This document shows positions 6,856 through 14,530 of a stretch of DNA of 18,078 bases, one piece after another (the stretch's first letter is position 1; each line of letters opens with the position of its first letter). The notes under the pieces are model-generated. The model did no database searches. It saw nothing but the letters and a program-made list of their open reading frames with translations, and was not told the origin of the DNA. Location of the stretch: contig MFPH01000013.1 of assembly GCA_001782645.1 (NCBI GenBank), forward strand, positions 1-18,078, in the 5' to 3' direction. The position numbers and the translations under genes are program-made. Source of the DNA: Candidatus Levybacteria bacterium RIFCSPLOWO2_12_FULL_37_14. Its GTDB lineage: Bacteria > Patescibacteriota > Microgenomatia > Levybacterales > UBA12049.

Positions 6856-7722
6856 CGGTCCGCCAACCGGCTGATCAAAATGCTCTTTAATAAATTCTAT
6901 TGTCTCTTTGGGATCCTGAGTGTTAATGTAAACGCCTGTTCCGATTTCAAATCCCCCCAAAACTTTAGCTCTTGGAATAATCCGCAGATACCAATCCCCT
7001 CCCGGATAAATATAAAAATTAAAGGGAAATTCCAAGCCGTGGCGAAGATCGAAAATTTGGATTAATCGCGAAAGCACAAACGCCAAATCTGCAATCTGTG
7101 TATCACTTATCTCTCCGAACGCTCTTCCCCGCTTTTTAGGTGCTACCCAAACTTCATCAGGCCACTGTGAAGTTTTAGGGCAAAAGATAACAAAATGATT
7201 AGTTTCCTTAAATACCTGGTCGCGGGCCGCAACATCCATCTCCTCGGAAGTTGCCAGACGAGGCATCTCCAAATTAATTTCAGCGGGCACTACTGCCAGC
7301 TGGGTATGCGGATGAGGCAAGCTCTCTCCGCCTTTTTCTCCATGATTATGGAAGATGTAAACTTGTCCCTTACCTTTATGAGCATCAGAACGCTGACGAT
7401 AAGTTTTTAAAATTAATTCAACTTGAGGCAAGGGTAATTCCCCAAAACTTTTATGATGATCCTGAGAAAGGATGACAATCTCATGAATCGGCGCAAAAGG
7501 AAATTTATTATTCAGGACTCTTATCTGCCAGCTTCGCAAGGCCTCCCCTTGCGAAGCTAATTTGGGAAAACGGTAAACTTCTTTTTCCTCGCCTTCTTTT
7601 CCGGGGCAAAAAGGACAAACCGGCTCTATTCCTGCAGCAATATCCGGACGTTTTGCCCTCCTCGGAGACAAAATCACCCATTTTTTAGACAAAGGGTTCT
7701 GTAAGAATTGAAAATCAGCCAT
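6802..7722 (-). CDS. galT: galactose-1-phosphate uridylyltransferase family (HIT superfamily) nucleotidyltransferase
   Basis: Transfers a nucleotidyl group between sugar 1-phosphates through a covalent histidine intermediate. The 306-residue protein has the zinc-binding pair CPFC (36-39), NNKFPF (71-76; typical 'vvpNkyPal'), and active-site LPHPHTQL with His-Pro-His at 137-139 (second His the nucleophile). The C-terminal domain includes GGDWYLRIIPR. Residues 55-64 are encoded by a palindromic repeat identical to one in a spacer, apparently inserted in a loop. The C-terminal tail is shared with the PaaX-like neighbour. It starts 4 nt after the glgA stop, so the two are probably co-translated. 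Because of that neighbour, ADP-glucose phosphorylase or a related activity is an alternative to strict GalT. Confidence 0.85.
   Translation of the reverse strand: MADFQFLQNPLSKKWVILSPRRAKRPDIAAGIEPVCPFCPGKEGEEKEVYRFPKLASQGEALRSWQIRVLNNKFPFAPIHEIVILSQDHHKSFGELPLPQVELILKTYRQRSDAHKGKGQVYIFHNHGEKGGESLPHPHTQLAVVPAEINLEMPRLATSEEMDVAARDQVFKETNHFVIFCPKTSQWPDEVWVAPKKRGRAFGEISDTQIADLAFVLSRLIQIFDLRHGLEFPFNFYIYPGGDWYLRIIPRAKVLGGFEIGTGVYINTQDPKETIEFIKEHFDQPVGGPNEEKIKTIHRANYHKRV
7530..7560. repeat. palindromic element inside galT coding sequence
   Basis: A 31-nt stretch identical to 5671-5701. The arms AGCTTCGCAAGG (7530-7541) and CCTTGCGAAGCT (7547-7558) flank CCTCC. It is in frame and encodes L-A-S-Q-G-E-A-L-R-S between YRFPK and WQIRVLNNKF, a place where GalT proteins tolerate length change. 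Confidence 0.85.
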
Positions 7723-7726
7723 AATC

Positions 7727-9157
7727 TTAGCGTATCATTTCCTCGTACAATTTTTTATATAATACCGCACTTTTGTCCCAGGAAAAATCAGTTTTCATTG
7801 CCCTCTCCACCATTTTTTTAAATTTATCCCTGCCTTTCATTCTGCTTAATGCGCGCTCAATTGTTTTCTTAAGACGCGCTGATTGCCCTTTCTTAAAAAG
7901 AAACCCATTTTTTCCGTTCAGAATGGAATCTTTCAGCCCTCCGGTATCACTGGCTATAGGTATCGTTCCATATCGCATTGCAATCATCTGTATCAATCCG
8001 CAAGGTTCGTAACGGGAAGGAATAATTATGAAATCCGACCCCGCGTAGATCTTATGAGCAAGCTCCTCACTATAAATAAGCTCTGTTTTTACCCATGGAT
8101 ATTTTTTGGCTATTTTCAAAACACTTGCTTGAATCTTTGGGCTGCCTGCGCCTAAAATTATTACGTTAACATTAAAATTAGAAATGCGATTAATCGCTTT
8201 TATCAAAACATCCAAACCTTTCTGAGCAGCCATTCTGCCAACGAAACAAAAAGTCGGCCTGTTTTCCAAACCTAAACATTTCAATAAGTCATCTTTATTG
8301 TCCTTTTTCCCGACTTCCCAATTATTAATATCGAATTTATGAAAAATCAACTCATCTACTGCCGGGCTCCAAATGTCATAATCAATTCCATTTAGAATTC
8401 CTACTATTTTTCCGTCTTTTTTATTGCTTTCTTCTTCCCTTTTTTGAAGAAAGGGACCTATCGGACTTTGATCATAATCATTCGCAATTTCTTTTGCGTA
8501 AGACTCTGAAACTGTTGAAACTCGAGTTGCGTGAATAATCCCCTCTCCCAAAACATTTATCTCTGTTGCAGGCTTTCCCCTTTTTAACTCCTTTGCTTCC
8601 TCATCTTTCATATTTAGCAGGTCTAATACTTTTAAAGATCCCACACCCTGGTACAGGAGATTATGAATAGTTAAAAGAGTTGGAATTTCCAATTTTACCT
8701 TTTGTTTCAAAATAAGAGGAATTAAAGCAGTGTGCCAATCATTACAATGAATTACATCAGGGGTCCATTTATGATATTCCGACAGATAGCGGACAAAATG
8801 AGAAACTGCAAGATTGAAAAAAGCGAATTGTTCAATTCTCTTATTTTTGCCGCCGGCATTGCTGGAAAAAAGATATTTTCTATTCTCCAAGAGATAAAAA
8901 AGGACTTTGGTGTCAGGCAGTAAAGAAGAATATATGCCCACATGTTCTGTCTCCGATCCAAACACAACGGTAATTTCCCTCTCCTTGTTAAGATGATATT
9001 GCTTCTTAATACTGTCGTAATAAGGAATGACCGCCCGAATGTCTATGCCAATATTGGAAAGAGCTTTAGGTAAAGACTCCATCACATCCCCAAGTCCTCC
9101 TTTTTTATAAAACGGCGCTCCTTCGTAACCCGTAATCAAAACTTTAAGCTGCTGCAT
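7727..9157 (-). CDS. glgA: glycogen/starch synthase (GT5 family)
   Basis: Extends alpha-1,4-glucan chains from a nucleotide glucose donor (ADP-glucose in most bacteria). The 476 residues match the family. The N-terminal Rossmann domain has the donor-binding KKGGLGDV (18-25) and the HCNDWHTALIPL and TIHNLLYQG signatures. The C-terminal domain has ILNGIDYDIWSP, FVGRMAAQKGLDVL and the GT-B donor motif PSRYEPCGLIQMIAMRYG with the conserved glutamates. It lies 11 nt after the broken glycosyltransferase gene and 4 nt before galT on the same strand, so one operon is likely. No branching enzyme or GlgC is visible here. Confidence 0.93.
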   Translation of the reverse strand: MQQLKVLITGYEGAPFYKKGGLGDVMESLPKALSNIGIDIRAVIPYYDSIKKQYHLNKEREITVVFGSETEHVGIYSSLLPDTKVLFYLLENRKYLFSSNAGGKNKRIEQFAFFNLAVSHFVRYLSEYHKWTPDVIHCNDWHTALIPLILKQKVKLEIPTLLTIHNLLYQGVGSLKVLDLLNMKDEEAKELKRGKPATEINVLGEGIIHATRVSTVSESYAKEIANDYDQSPIGPFLQKREEESNKKDGKIVGILNGIDYDIWSPAVDELIFHKFDINNWEVGKKDNKDDLLKCLGLENRPTFCFVGRMAAQKGLDVLIKAINRISNFNVNVIILGAGSPKIQASVLKIAKKYPWVKTELIYSEELAHKIYAGSDFIIIPSRYEPCGLIQMIAMRYGTIPIASDTGGLKDSILNGKNGFLFKKGQSARLKKTIERALSRMKGRDKFKKMVERAMKTDFSWDKSAVLYKKLYEEMIR

Positions 9158-9168
9158 AATTCTGGGAA

Positions 9169-9597
9169 TTAATTTCTATTTTTGTTTAATATTTCGCTGT
9201 AAACTTTTTCATAGTTTTCAACCATTTTCTCCAAAGAAAAATTATTAACCACATGCTCCCTGCAATTCTTGAAATTAATCGAAGTTAATTTTATAAGAGC
9301 TTTCCTTAGTCCTTCGACCCCCTCATTTGGATCAACAATAAATCCTGTTTTTCCATCAACAATAACTTCCGGCACCGATCCCCTATTAAAACCTATAACC
9401 GGCGTTCCGCAACTCATACTTTCAATCATAACGAGACCAAACGGTTCTTCCCAATTTATCGTCATCAGAAATGCTTTTGCTCCTTGCATCAAAGAAATAA
9501 CCTCTTCCCGAGTTAATGCCTGCTCCGAAGAAACCGGACCAATCCATTTTATTTTATCATTAAGAAAGGGCTTTACGTCTTTATTATAAAATTCCAT
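9169..9597 (-). CDS. GT4 glycosyltransferase, C-terminal part (separated by frameshift)
   Basis: Carries the donor-binding half of a GT-B, family 4 glycosyltransferase: INWEEPFGLVMIESMSCGTP with the E-x7-E motif, then FNRGSVPEVIVDGKTGFIV and a C-terminal helix. It continues the N-terminal fragment at 9573-10268 in a shifted frame. In this frame the codons before the ATG at 9597 read N-V-E-D, the natural join to the upstream LLLS. The two ORFs are therefore one gene of about 365 residues disrupted near 9611. Alone this fragment lacks the acceptor domain and would not be an active enzyme. Confidence 0.8.
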   Translation of the reverse strand: MEFYNKDVKPFLNDKIKWIGPVSSEQALTREEVISLMQGAKAFLMTINWEEPFGLVMIESMSCGTPVIGFNRGSVPEVIVDGKTGFIVDPNEGVEGLRKALIKLTSINFKNCREHVVNNFSLEKMVENYEKVYSEILNKNRN

Positions 9598-10268
9598 GTC
9601 CTCAACATTGCGGACAACAAAAGCTTTTCTCCTGTTTGCCTTGCTAATTCAATCGCCCACTTAATTCCCTTAGGGTCCATGAAGCTTCCATCTTTGTTTT
9701 TAGCTTTGGACAAACGTCCAAGCCACAAGAGATATTCGCGTTTTTGCTTTGAAAAAGAATATAAATTAGTATCTACACCATTGTAAACAATCTTTTCAAA
9801 TTTTGTTTTCTTAAATAATCTCCTGTGCGCCTTCGAAAGAGATATGAGAGTTGTATTTGGAAACAAACTTAAAGTATTGTCAAACTCTTCTGTTGCTTGA
9901 CCGTGAACAGTAGTAACCATTGGAGTCTTAATCTGCTCTGATACCAACAAATTGATAAACTCAGGATAAGTATGATTATGGATTATTTCAAATTCATCTC
10001 CTATTTCTTTTATTTTTTTGGCTAGCTGGACTAGAAATGCGGTTTCCGCATAAAATGGATTCTCCGATGGCGGCATATCAATAAATGATTTCGGAATAAC
10101 AGGGACTAGTTTGGCGCCGGAAACATCGCTATCACCCGTACCAAGGATAGTAACATCGTGCCCCCTTTTTACAAGGCCGCTTGTTAATTCATATATAATT
10201 CGAGGCCTAGAAGCTGTAATTGCAGGCGCTACTTTGCGCTTTAATAACGAAACAATAAGTATTCTCAT
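9573..10268 (-). CDS. GT4 glycosyltransferase, N-terminal part (separated by frameshift)
   Basis: Acceptor-side Rossmann domain of the same GT4 enzyme. It begins MRILIVSLLKRKVAPAITAS, with RPRIIYELTSGLVKRGHDVT next, and has HNHTYPEF and TTVHGQA segments. It enters the second domain at LLWLGRLSKAKNKDG and PKGIKWAIELARQTGEKLLL. After LLLS it leaves family sequence (residues about 213 on) and stops 24 nt into the C-terminal ORF. One extra C on the plus strand beside 9611 would restore LLLSGNVEDMEFY. The start codon overlaps the stop of the YdcF-like gene as TAATG (10270-10266), so the genes look translationally coupled. Confidence 0.8.
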   Translation of the reverse strand: MRILIVSLLKRKVAPAITASRPRIIYELTSGLVKRGHDVTILGTGDSDVSGAKLVPVIPKSFIDMPPSENPFYAETAFLVQLAKKIKEIGDEFEIIHNHTYPEFINLLVSEQIKTPMVTTVHGQATEEFDNTLSLFPNTTLISLSKAHRRLFKKTKFEKIVYNGVDTNLYSFSKQKREYLLWLGRLSKAKNKDGSFMDPKGIKWAIELARQTGEKLLLSAMLRTWNFIIKT

Positions 10269-10867
10269 TATTTTCCTTTAGCCACAAAATTTTTAACCCA
10301 ATCGGGCCGTTTTTCTCTATAAAATTTAAACTTATAAATTCTGTCTTTTAAAAAATTATGATCCCCATCTTTCATATTAGATAAAAGCGCTTGAGTTTTC
10401 AACAACAGTTCTTTTTGCCTTTGCCAAACTGCCTCTTTTTCATTACCGGGCAGTTCGGATTTAATACCGATAATTTTAAGCTTGTATTCCGGACCGAAGA
10501 TTTTGTGAAAAATATACTTAACCCTTTCAGCTTGAAAGTCAGAAGTTATGACAATCGCTTCTTTTTCTTTTTTAGGAATAAAAAAATATTTTTTTGAATA
10601 ATAAGCATTGCCAACCGTATCCTTAGAAAGCTCTTCTTTAAGAATTTTATTTTGAGGAATCCCTTTTTTGAGAAGATACTGCTCCATTTTATGCGCTTCC
10701 GTAAATGGAGGTTTTACTTTTTCATACAAAAAACTATATTCTCCGGAAACCAATATTTTGCAGTCTAAATTGTTAGATAATTTGATTGCTTCGCCTAGCC
10801 TGGAGTAGACGTATGAAGGTATGTTGCCCTGAAGATCTATCCCTCCACCCAAAACTACAATAATCAT
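10268..10867 (-). CDS. YdcF/SanA-like (DUF218) protein
   Basis: 199 residues with a DUF218-type fold: MIIVVLGGGIDLQG at the N-terminus (typical 'vvvLGg'), LVSGEYS near 41-47, KELSKDT-type motif as EELSKDTVGNAYYSKKYF near 97-114, and IVITSDFQAERVKYIF near 125-140. E. coli SanA, YdcF and ElyC belong to this family and are linked to envelope integrity, but the biochemical role is unsettled. This copy has no obvious transmembrane helix. It lies between two glycosyltransferase genes on the same strand, 32 nt after the first and overlapping the second, so a role in cell-surface or storage polysaccharide metabolism is inferred from context. Confidence 0.72.
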   Translation of the reverse strand: MIIVVLGGGIDLQGNIPSYVYSRLGEAIKLSNNLDCKILVSGEYSFLYEKVKPPFTEAHKMEQYLLKKGIPQNKILKEELSKDTVGNAYYSKKYFFIPKKEKEAIVITSDFQAERVKYIFHKIFGPEYKLKIIGIKSELPGNEKEAVWQRQKELLLKTQALLSNMKDGDHNFLKDRIYKFKFYREKRPDWVKNFVAKGK

Positions 10868-10899
10868 ATATTCTATGTGTCAATCTATATATCAATATA

Positions 10900-12165
10900 T
10901 TAAATATTAACTGAAATTCCTAGTTTTCTTAACGATCTCATCTGTTCTGAAAGCTGTGGATTCATCCCCTTAACTCTGGCTAAATACTCCGAAGTGGAAT
11001 ACTTAAACTGCTTATAAATATTTTCAAATTGACCGGCTATTCTCTCCCAAGTAAAGCGTTCTACGACTGTTTTGTAGGCAGCGGACGATATTTTCTTGCG
11101 GAGCCGATCGTCTGCAAGAAGGATATTGACAACCTCTGCAATTTCCCTACTATTACGCGGCTTTACTAAGAAACCATTGACTTTATCTTGAATAGAAGAT
11201 AAGACTCCACCCCGCCTGGTAGCGACAACCGGTGCTCCTGCTGCCATAGCTTCAAGAATGGTTAATCCCAAAGGCTCATCCCAAACGCTTGGTGAAACAA
11301 AAACATCTGTTCTTTCATAAAATGCATGGAACAAACGTTGATCCCCCGTATTAATATATCCCACCATTACCACATTGTTTATTTTATTTTCCTTGATTTC
11401 ATCTTCCAAATTTTTTCTCTCCGGTCCATCCCCAACAATCACGACTGTACCTTTAATAGAAGAGGCTGCCCTAACCAGAAAATCAACACCCTTGTTTTTG
11501 GTAAGTCTGCCCGTAAACAAAACCACTCTCTTACCTTTCAAGCCGTATTTATTATTAATGATTTCTATTTCCGCCGGATCCTTTTTATAATCTTCAAGAT
11601 TCACTCCCCCCATAATAACAGTGCTTTTATGTCTCTGGTCCAATCCGAACATGTCAAGATACCATTTTCTTGTAAAATCACTGTTAGCGGTAATGAATCT
11701 GGCAACTTTATTCGCATCATTAATGAGTCCCATAAATCTTCTATCTTTCGCCAGATAGCTAAGATCGCTTCCATGAGTTGTGATAATATACTTTATTCCA
11801 AAAAGGATTTTGATGACACGGGCAATTCCGGGTAAAAATGCAGTATGAAAAACATGAATAATTTCAGGATTAAAATCTGCTACTGCATTTACTGTTGTTT
11901 TTAAATAGCTCGTGTAGATCTCACCAAGCTCTTTCCCGCTCATTTCATCGAATCTTTTTGCTTTTGGAAGCTCCGGATGTCCGACAAATACTCCCATTTG
12001 AGGCGGACTGACAACATAATGTTTTATTCCGGGAAGAATTCTTTTATCCGGAGCAACAATTGCAATGTCATGACTTCTTTCCACCAATTCCGACGATAAA
12101 GCCCGAAGGAATGATGCGCTTCCGTTTCCCCACAAGGGAAACATGTATAAAAACATTATTCTCAT
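10900..12165 (-). CDS. GT4 family glycosyltransferase
   Basis: 421-residue retaining GT-B glycosyltransferase, probably transferring a sugar to a lipid- or glycan-linked acceptor at the inner membrane face. The N-terminal domain begins MRIMFLYMFPLWGNGSASFL and has IIHVFHTAFLPG and TTHGSDLSYLAKD. The donor domain has LFTGRLTKNKGVDFLV, VIVGDGPERKNLE, then SPSVWDEPLGLTILEAMAAG with the E-x7-E pair and ATRRGGVLSSI. The substrate cannot be read from sequence. It is the first gene of the block running to galT. A TATAAT at 12173-12178 lies 7 nt before the ATG, which suggests a leaderless or near-leaderless mRNA. Confidence 0.9.
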   Translation of the reverse strand: MRIMFLYMFPLWGNGSASFLRALSSELVERSHDIAIVAPDKRILPGIKHYVVSPPQMGVFVGHPELPKAKRFDEMSGKELGEIYTSYLKTTVNAVADFNPEIIHVFHTAFLPGIARVIKILFGIKYIITTHGSDLSYLAKDRRFMGLINDANKVARFITANSDFTRKWYLDMFGLDQRHKSTVIMGGVNLEDYKKDPAEIEIINNKYGLKGKRVVLFTGRLTKNKGVDFLVRAASSIKGTVVIVGDGPERKNLEDEIKENKINNVVMVGYINTGDQRLFHAFYERTDVFVSPSVWDEPLGLTILEAMAAGAPVVATRRGGVLSSIQDKVNGFLVKPRNSREIAEVVNILLADDRLRKKISSAAYKTVVERFTWERIAGQFENIYKQFKYSTSEYLARVKGMNPQLSEQMRSLRKLGISVNI

Positions 12166-12172
12166 GCCAGTA

Positions 12173-12178
12173 ATTATA
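12173..12178 (-). promoter_or_regulatory. -10 element (TATAAT) upstream of GT4 gene
   Basis: Perfect consensus TATAAT on the minus strand, 7 nt before the ATG at 12165. No good -35 lies at 16-18 nt. A TTGACT occurs 23 nt upstream (12202-12207), which is too far for a standard spacer. Confidence 0.45.
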
Positions 12179-12291
12179 ACATAATTTCTTTATTTCTTTT
12201 GAGTCAAGATTAAAGAGTGAATTGTCTATTTTGCAAAATAATTAGAACATCACAATATATATCAGGATATATCTAAAGATTAAGCAACCTA

Positions 12292-13095
12292 TCAGTTTCT
12301 GCTTAATTTTTCTTTGATAACTAACCAAGCAAATTCGATTAAAGAAAGTTGACGCTTTATGCGCCAGGGTTGGACTAGCAAACGAAACAGCCACTCCATT
12401 CCCAACTTCCGAACAAAAAACGGCGCGCGCGGGATTTTTCCGCTGATATAGTCAAATGCTCCGCCAACTCCGATGGCGATTTTGACCGGAATTTTATCCA
12501 GATTCTCACTAATCCAAAATTCCTGCTTCGGCGCACCAAATGCAACGAACAATATATCAATGAAGTTTGAATCATGAATTATGAATGATGAATTATGGTC
12601 TTTTTTATCTTTTCCTTGATTCATGCTTCCTGATTCATGATTCATTATCCTTTTCGCTCGATCAAAACCCTCTTTGACCCACTCAGAAGCCACGAAAGCA
12701 ACCTTGAGTGTGGGATATTCTGCTATTAAGCACTCGGCTGTCTTCTCTGCTACGCCCCCTTGCCCTCCCAAAAAGCCCACTGTTATAGGCTTTTCTGAAA
12801 CTGTTTCACAGAGCCTTTCCACAAGGTCTACGCCGGTAAAACGTCCTTTTAAGTTTTTTCCTAATATTTTAGCGGCAATTATTATCCCAATGCCGTCAGC
12901 TGAGGCTAAATCTGCTCTATTTAAGATATTTTTGAAGTGTTCATTTTTGCTTGCTAGGACCAAAAATTCCGGATTTGGGGTAACGAAAAAGAGTTTTTTA
13001 TGGAAATTTTCGAGATTTTTGACTACATACTCTAGGACTTCTTCTTTGGTAGCATCTGAAATGCCGACACCGAGCATATTTTTCTTGTCAATCAT
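12292..13095 (-). CDS. WecG/TagA/CpsF family glycosyltransferase (GT26)
   Basis: GT26 enzymes add N-acetylmannosaminuronic acid or a related sugar to a polyprenyl-linked acceptor in surface-polymer synthesis. Visible signatures are FFVTPNPEFLVLASKN, ADGIGIIIAAKILG, RFTGVDLVERLCE, then FGAPKQEFWI (typical 'lG.PkQE.wi') and GVGGAFDYISGKIPRAPFFV near the C-terminus. I chose the ATG at 13095 (267 residues, MIDKKNMLGVGIS) because a TATAGT lies 9 nt upstream and family homology begins there. The frame also extends to a TTG at 13185, within a 14-nt word (AATTTCGCTCTCAA) also found at 6692-6705. About 28 residues between DRAKR and NFIDILFVAFG are a repeat-derived insertion. Confidence 0.85.
   Translation of the reverse strand: MIDKKNMLGVGISDATKEEVLEYVVKNLENFHKKLFFVTPNPEFLVLASKNEHFKNILNRADLASADGIGIIIAAKILGKNLKGRFTGVDLVERLCETVSEKPITVGFLGGQGGVAEKTAECLIAEYPTLKVAFVASEWVKEGFDRAKRIMNHESGSMNQGKDKKDHNSSFIIHDSNFIDILFVAFGAPKQEFWISENLDKIPVKIAIGVGGAFDYISGKIPRAPFFVRKLGMEWLFRLLVQPWRIKRQLSLIEFAWLVIKEKLSRN
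12568..12644. repeat. hairpin insertion of spacer-type repeat in TagA-family gene
   Basis: TGAATCATGAAT (12568-12579) and ATTCATGATTCA (12633-12644) are perfect 12-bp complements. Between them are further ATGAAT/ATTCAT words and a T-rich stretch. It encodes a polar, low-complexity peptide (MNHESGSMNQGKDKKDHN, then SSFIIHDSN) before the conserved IDILFVAFG strand. The words match those in the atpA-atpG spacer. Confidence 0.7.
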
Positions 13096-13104
13096 AATTT
13101 TACT

Positions 13105-13129
13105 ACTATAGGTTAAGTCGTTATTATCT
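13105..13129 (-). promoter_or_regulatory. weak promoter upstream of TagA-family gene
   Basis: Minus strand: TATAGT (13110-13105) lies 9 nt before the ATG at 13095. TTTAGA lies about 16 nt further upstream. The -10 matches consensus at 5 of 6 positions and the -35 is poor. It supports the shorter start choice but is only suggestive. Confidence 0.35.
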
Positions 13130-13226
13130 AAAGTCTCTGTTTTTCTGTATTCTGAACACTTAATGTGATCGAATTTCGCTCTCAAGATCCACGCTTGTAA
13201 GATGGAAAAATTCTGAACATTTTATT

Positions 13227-13242
13227 ATTCTGCTTTGCAGAA
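13227..13242. repeat. short palindrome, intergenic copy
   Basis: ATTCTGCTTTGCAGAA, with TTCTGC and GCAGAA as arms around TTT, in the spacer between mreB and the TagA-family gene. The same 16 nt occur inside the mreB coding region (13832-13847). Confidence 0.65.
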
Positions 13243-13329
13243 CTATAAATCTACTATTCTGTGAAAAATTGGGTTTTTAAAAATTTTCACAAGTTCAAAA
13301 ATATTAATAGAAAATATTATAAGACTAAA

Positions 13330-13465
13330 TTATTTAAATTACAAATCTAAAATCTCAAATCCCAAATAAATCCAAATTTCTAAATCTTAAGCTCCAAACT
13401 GTTTTGAATTTTGATAATTGTGATTTTGATATTATTTGGAACTTGTGATTTTGTATTTTTAATTA
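13330..13465. repeat. inverted repeat spacer downstream of mreB
   Basis: The 370-nt spacer between the TagA-family start and the mreB stop has no gene. Its mreB-proximal part is an imperfect hairpin. A left half made of CAAATC-type words (from about 13339) faces a right half made of GATTTTG-type words (to about 13456), around a centre reading CCAAACTGTTTTGAATTTTG. The architecture resembles copies A and B of the ~130-bp repeat, with different arm words. It is a plausible mreB terminator. Confidence 0.45.
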
Positions 13466-14509
13466 TTACTTTTTAGATATGCTTCTTTTGTAGAGCTCTA
13501 TATTCTCAAGCGCTACTCCTGTTCCTTTAGCAACGCACAAAAGGGCATCTTCGGCAACATGACAAGGTACGCCGGTCAACTTCGTCATTAGTTTATCAAG
13601 ATTCTTTATAAGCGATGTTCCCCCACTCATAACCACTCCTTTATCAATTATGTCTGCTGCCAACTCGGGCGGAGTTTGCTCCAAGACGCTCTTGACCACG
13701 CCTACAATGTGAAGCAAAACAGGATAAATTGCTTCATTTATTTGTATCTCTGTAAGCTCAATTGTTCGCGGTAAACCCGTTATCGTATCGCGACCCCTTA
13801 TTTCCATTTTTGCCACAGGAGTTCTGTCTGAATTCTGCTTTGCAGAATCTTCCTCAATAAGCGCATTTCCGATCGTAATTTTTATTTCCTCTGCTGTTCT
13901 TTCTCCGACAAGAAGGTTAAATTTTTTTTTCGTATAGCTAGCTATTGCTTCATCTATTTTGTTTCCACCCGCTCTAACTGAATTATGTGCGACTACGCCT
14001 CCCAAAGAAATAACCGCGCATTCAGTAGATCCTCCGCCGGTATCAACTACCATATGTCCGGCAGCCTGAGCAATGGGAATTTTTGCTCCGATAGCAGCAG
14101 CCAGAGATTCTTCGATTAAATACGCTATTTTTGCCCCAGCCGCCATCGTAGCATCTAAAACCGCCCGTCTTTCAACCTGAGTTATTCCTGATGGAATACA
14201 AACCATTACCTCCGGCTTGAAAAAACGGGATTTTCCGACAGCCTTGTCTATAAAATAAGAAAGCATTGCTTCGGTTATTGTATAATCTGCGATAACTCCA
14301 TCCCTAAGAGGTCTAAGCGCCACTATGTTTCCCGGAGTTCTGCCCAACATTTCTTTTGCTTCACGTCCTACCGCAACTACTCTATTTTCTTCGGCAGTTA
14401 CAGCCACAACAGTTGGTTCGTTAAGAACTATTCCCTGTCCAACCAAATACACAAGAGTATTGGCTGTTCCCAAATCAATTCCGATTCGCTTACCTGAAAA
14501 AGAAAACAT
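13466..14509 (-). CDS. mreB: rod shape-determining protein MreB
   Basis: Bacterial actin homologue that polymerises under the membrane and guides peptidoglycan synthesis. Signatures include IGIDLGTANTLVYLVGQGIV (phosphate 1), VCIPSGITQVERRAV, IEESLAAAIGAKIPI, VVDTGGGSTECAVISLGGVV (phosphate 2), INEAIYPVLLHIVGVVKSVL and GVVMSGGTSLIKNLDKL (adenosine). I chose the ATG at 14509 (347 residues), preceded by AAAGGA about 6 nt upstream, over the ATG at 14536; it also gives the usual MFSF..KRIGIDLGT start. Residues EEDSAKQNSDRTPVAK, before MEIRGRD, include a palindromic repeat and are longer than in typical MreB. No mreC is adjacent. Confidence 0.96.
   Translation of the reverse strand: MFSFSGKRIGIDLGTANTLVYLVGQGIVLNEPTVVAVTAEENRVVAVGREAKEMLGRTPGNIVALRPLRDGVIADYTITEAMLSYFIDKAVGKSRFFKPEVMVCIPSGITQVERRAVLDATMAAGAKIAYLIEESLAAAIGAKIPIAQAAGHMVVDTGGGSTECAVISLGGVVAHNSVRAGGNKIDEAIASYTKKKFNLLVGERTAEEIKITIGNALIEEDSAKQNSDRTPVAKMEIRGRDTITGLPRTIELTEIQINEAIYPVLLHIVGVVKSVLEQTPPELAADIIDKGVVMSGGTSLIKNLDKLMTKLTGVPCHVAEDALLCVAKGTGVALENIELYKRSISKK
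13832..13848. repeat. short palindrome inside mreB coding sequence
   Basis: ATTCTGC-TTT-GCAGAAT, 7-bp arms, in frame in mreB and encoding part of EDSAKQNSD. Its first 16 nt are identical to 13227-13242 in the downstream spacer. Confidence 0.75.
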
Positions 14510-14530
14510 AATAAATCCTTTCTTATTTAA

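Noticed and set aside
9600..9620. Programmed ribosomal frameshift in the GT4 gene
   Set aside because: No slippery heptamer or stimulatory structure is evident, and a single restored base gives the family consensus directly.
11326..11835. Plus-strand ORF of 169 codons opposite the GT4 gene
   Set aside because: Lies wholly inside the well-supported GT4 coding region on the other strand, with no domain or promoter.
13096..13185. 30-codon N-terminal extension of the TagA-family protein from TTG at 13185
   Set aside because: The extension has no family similarity, and a -10-like box precedes the internal ATG at 13095.
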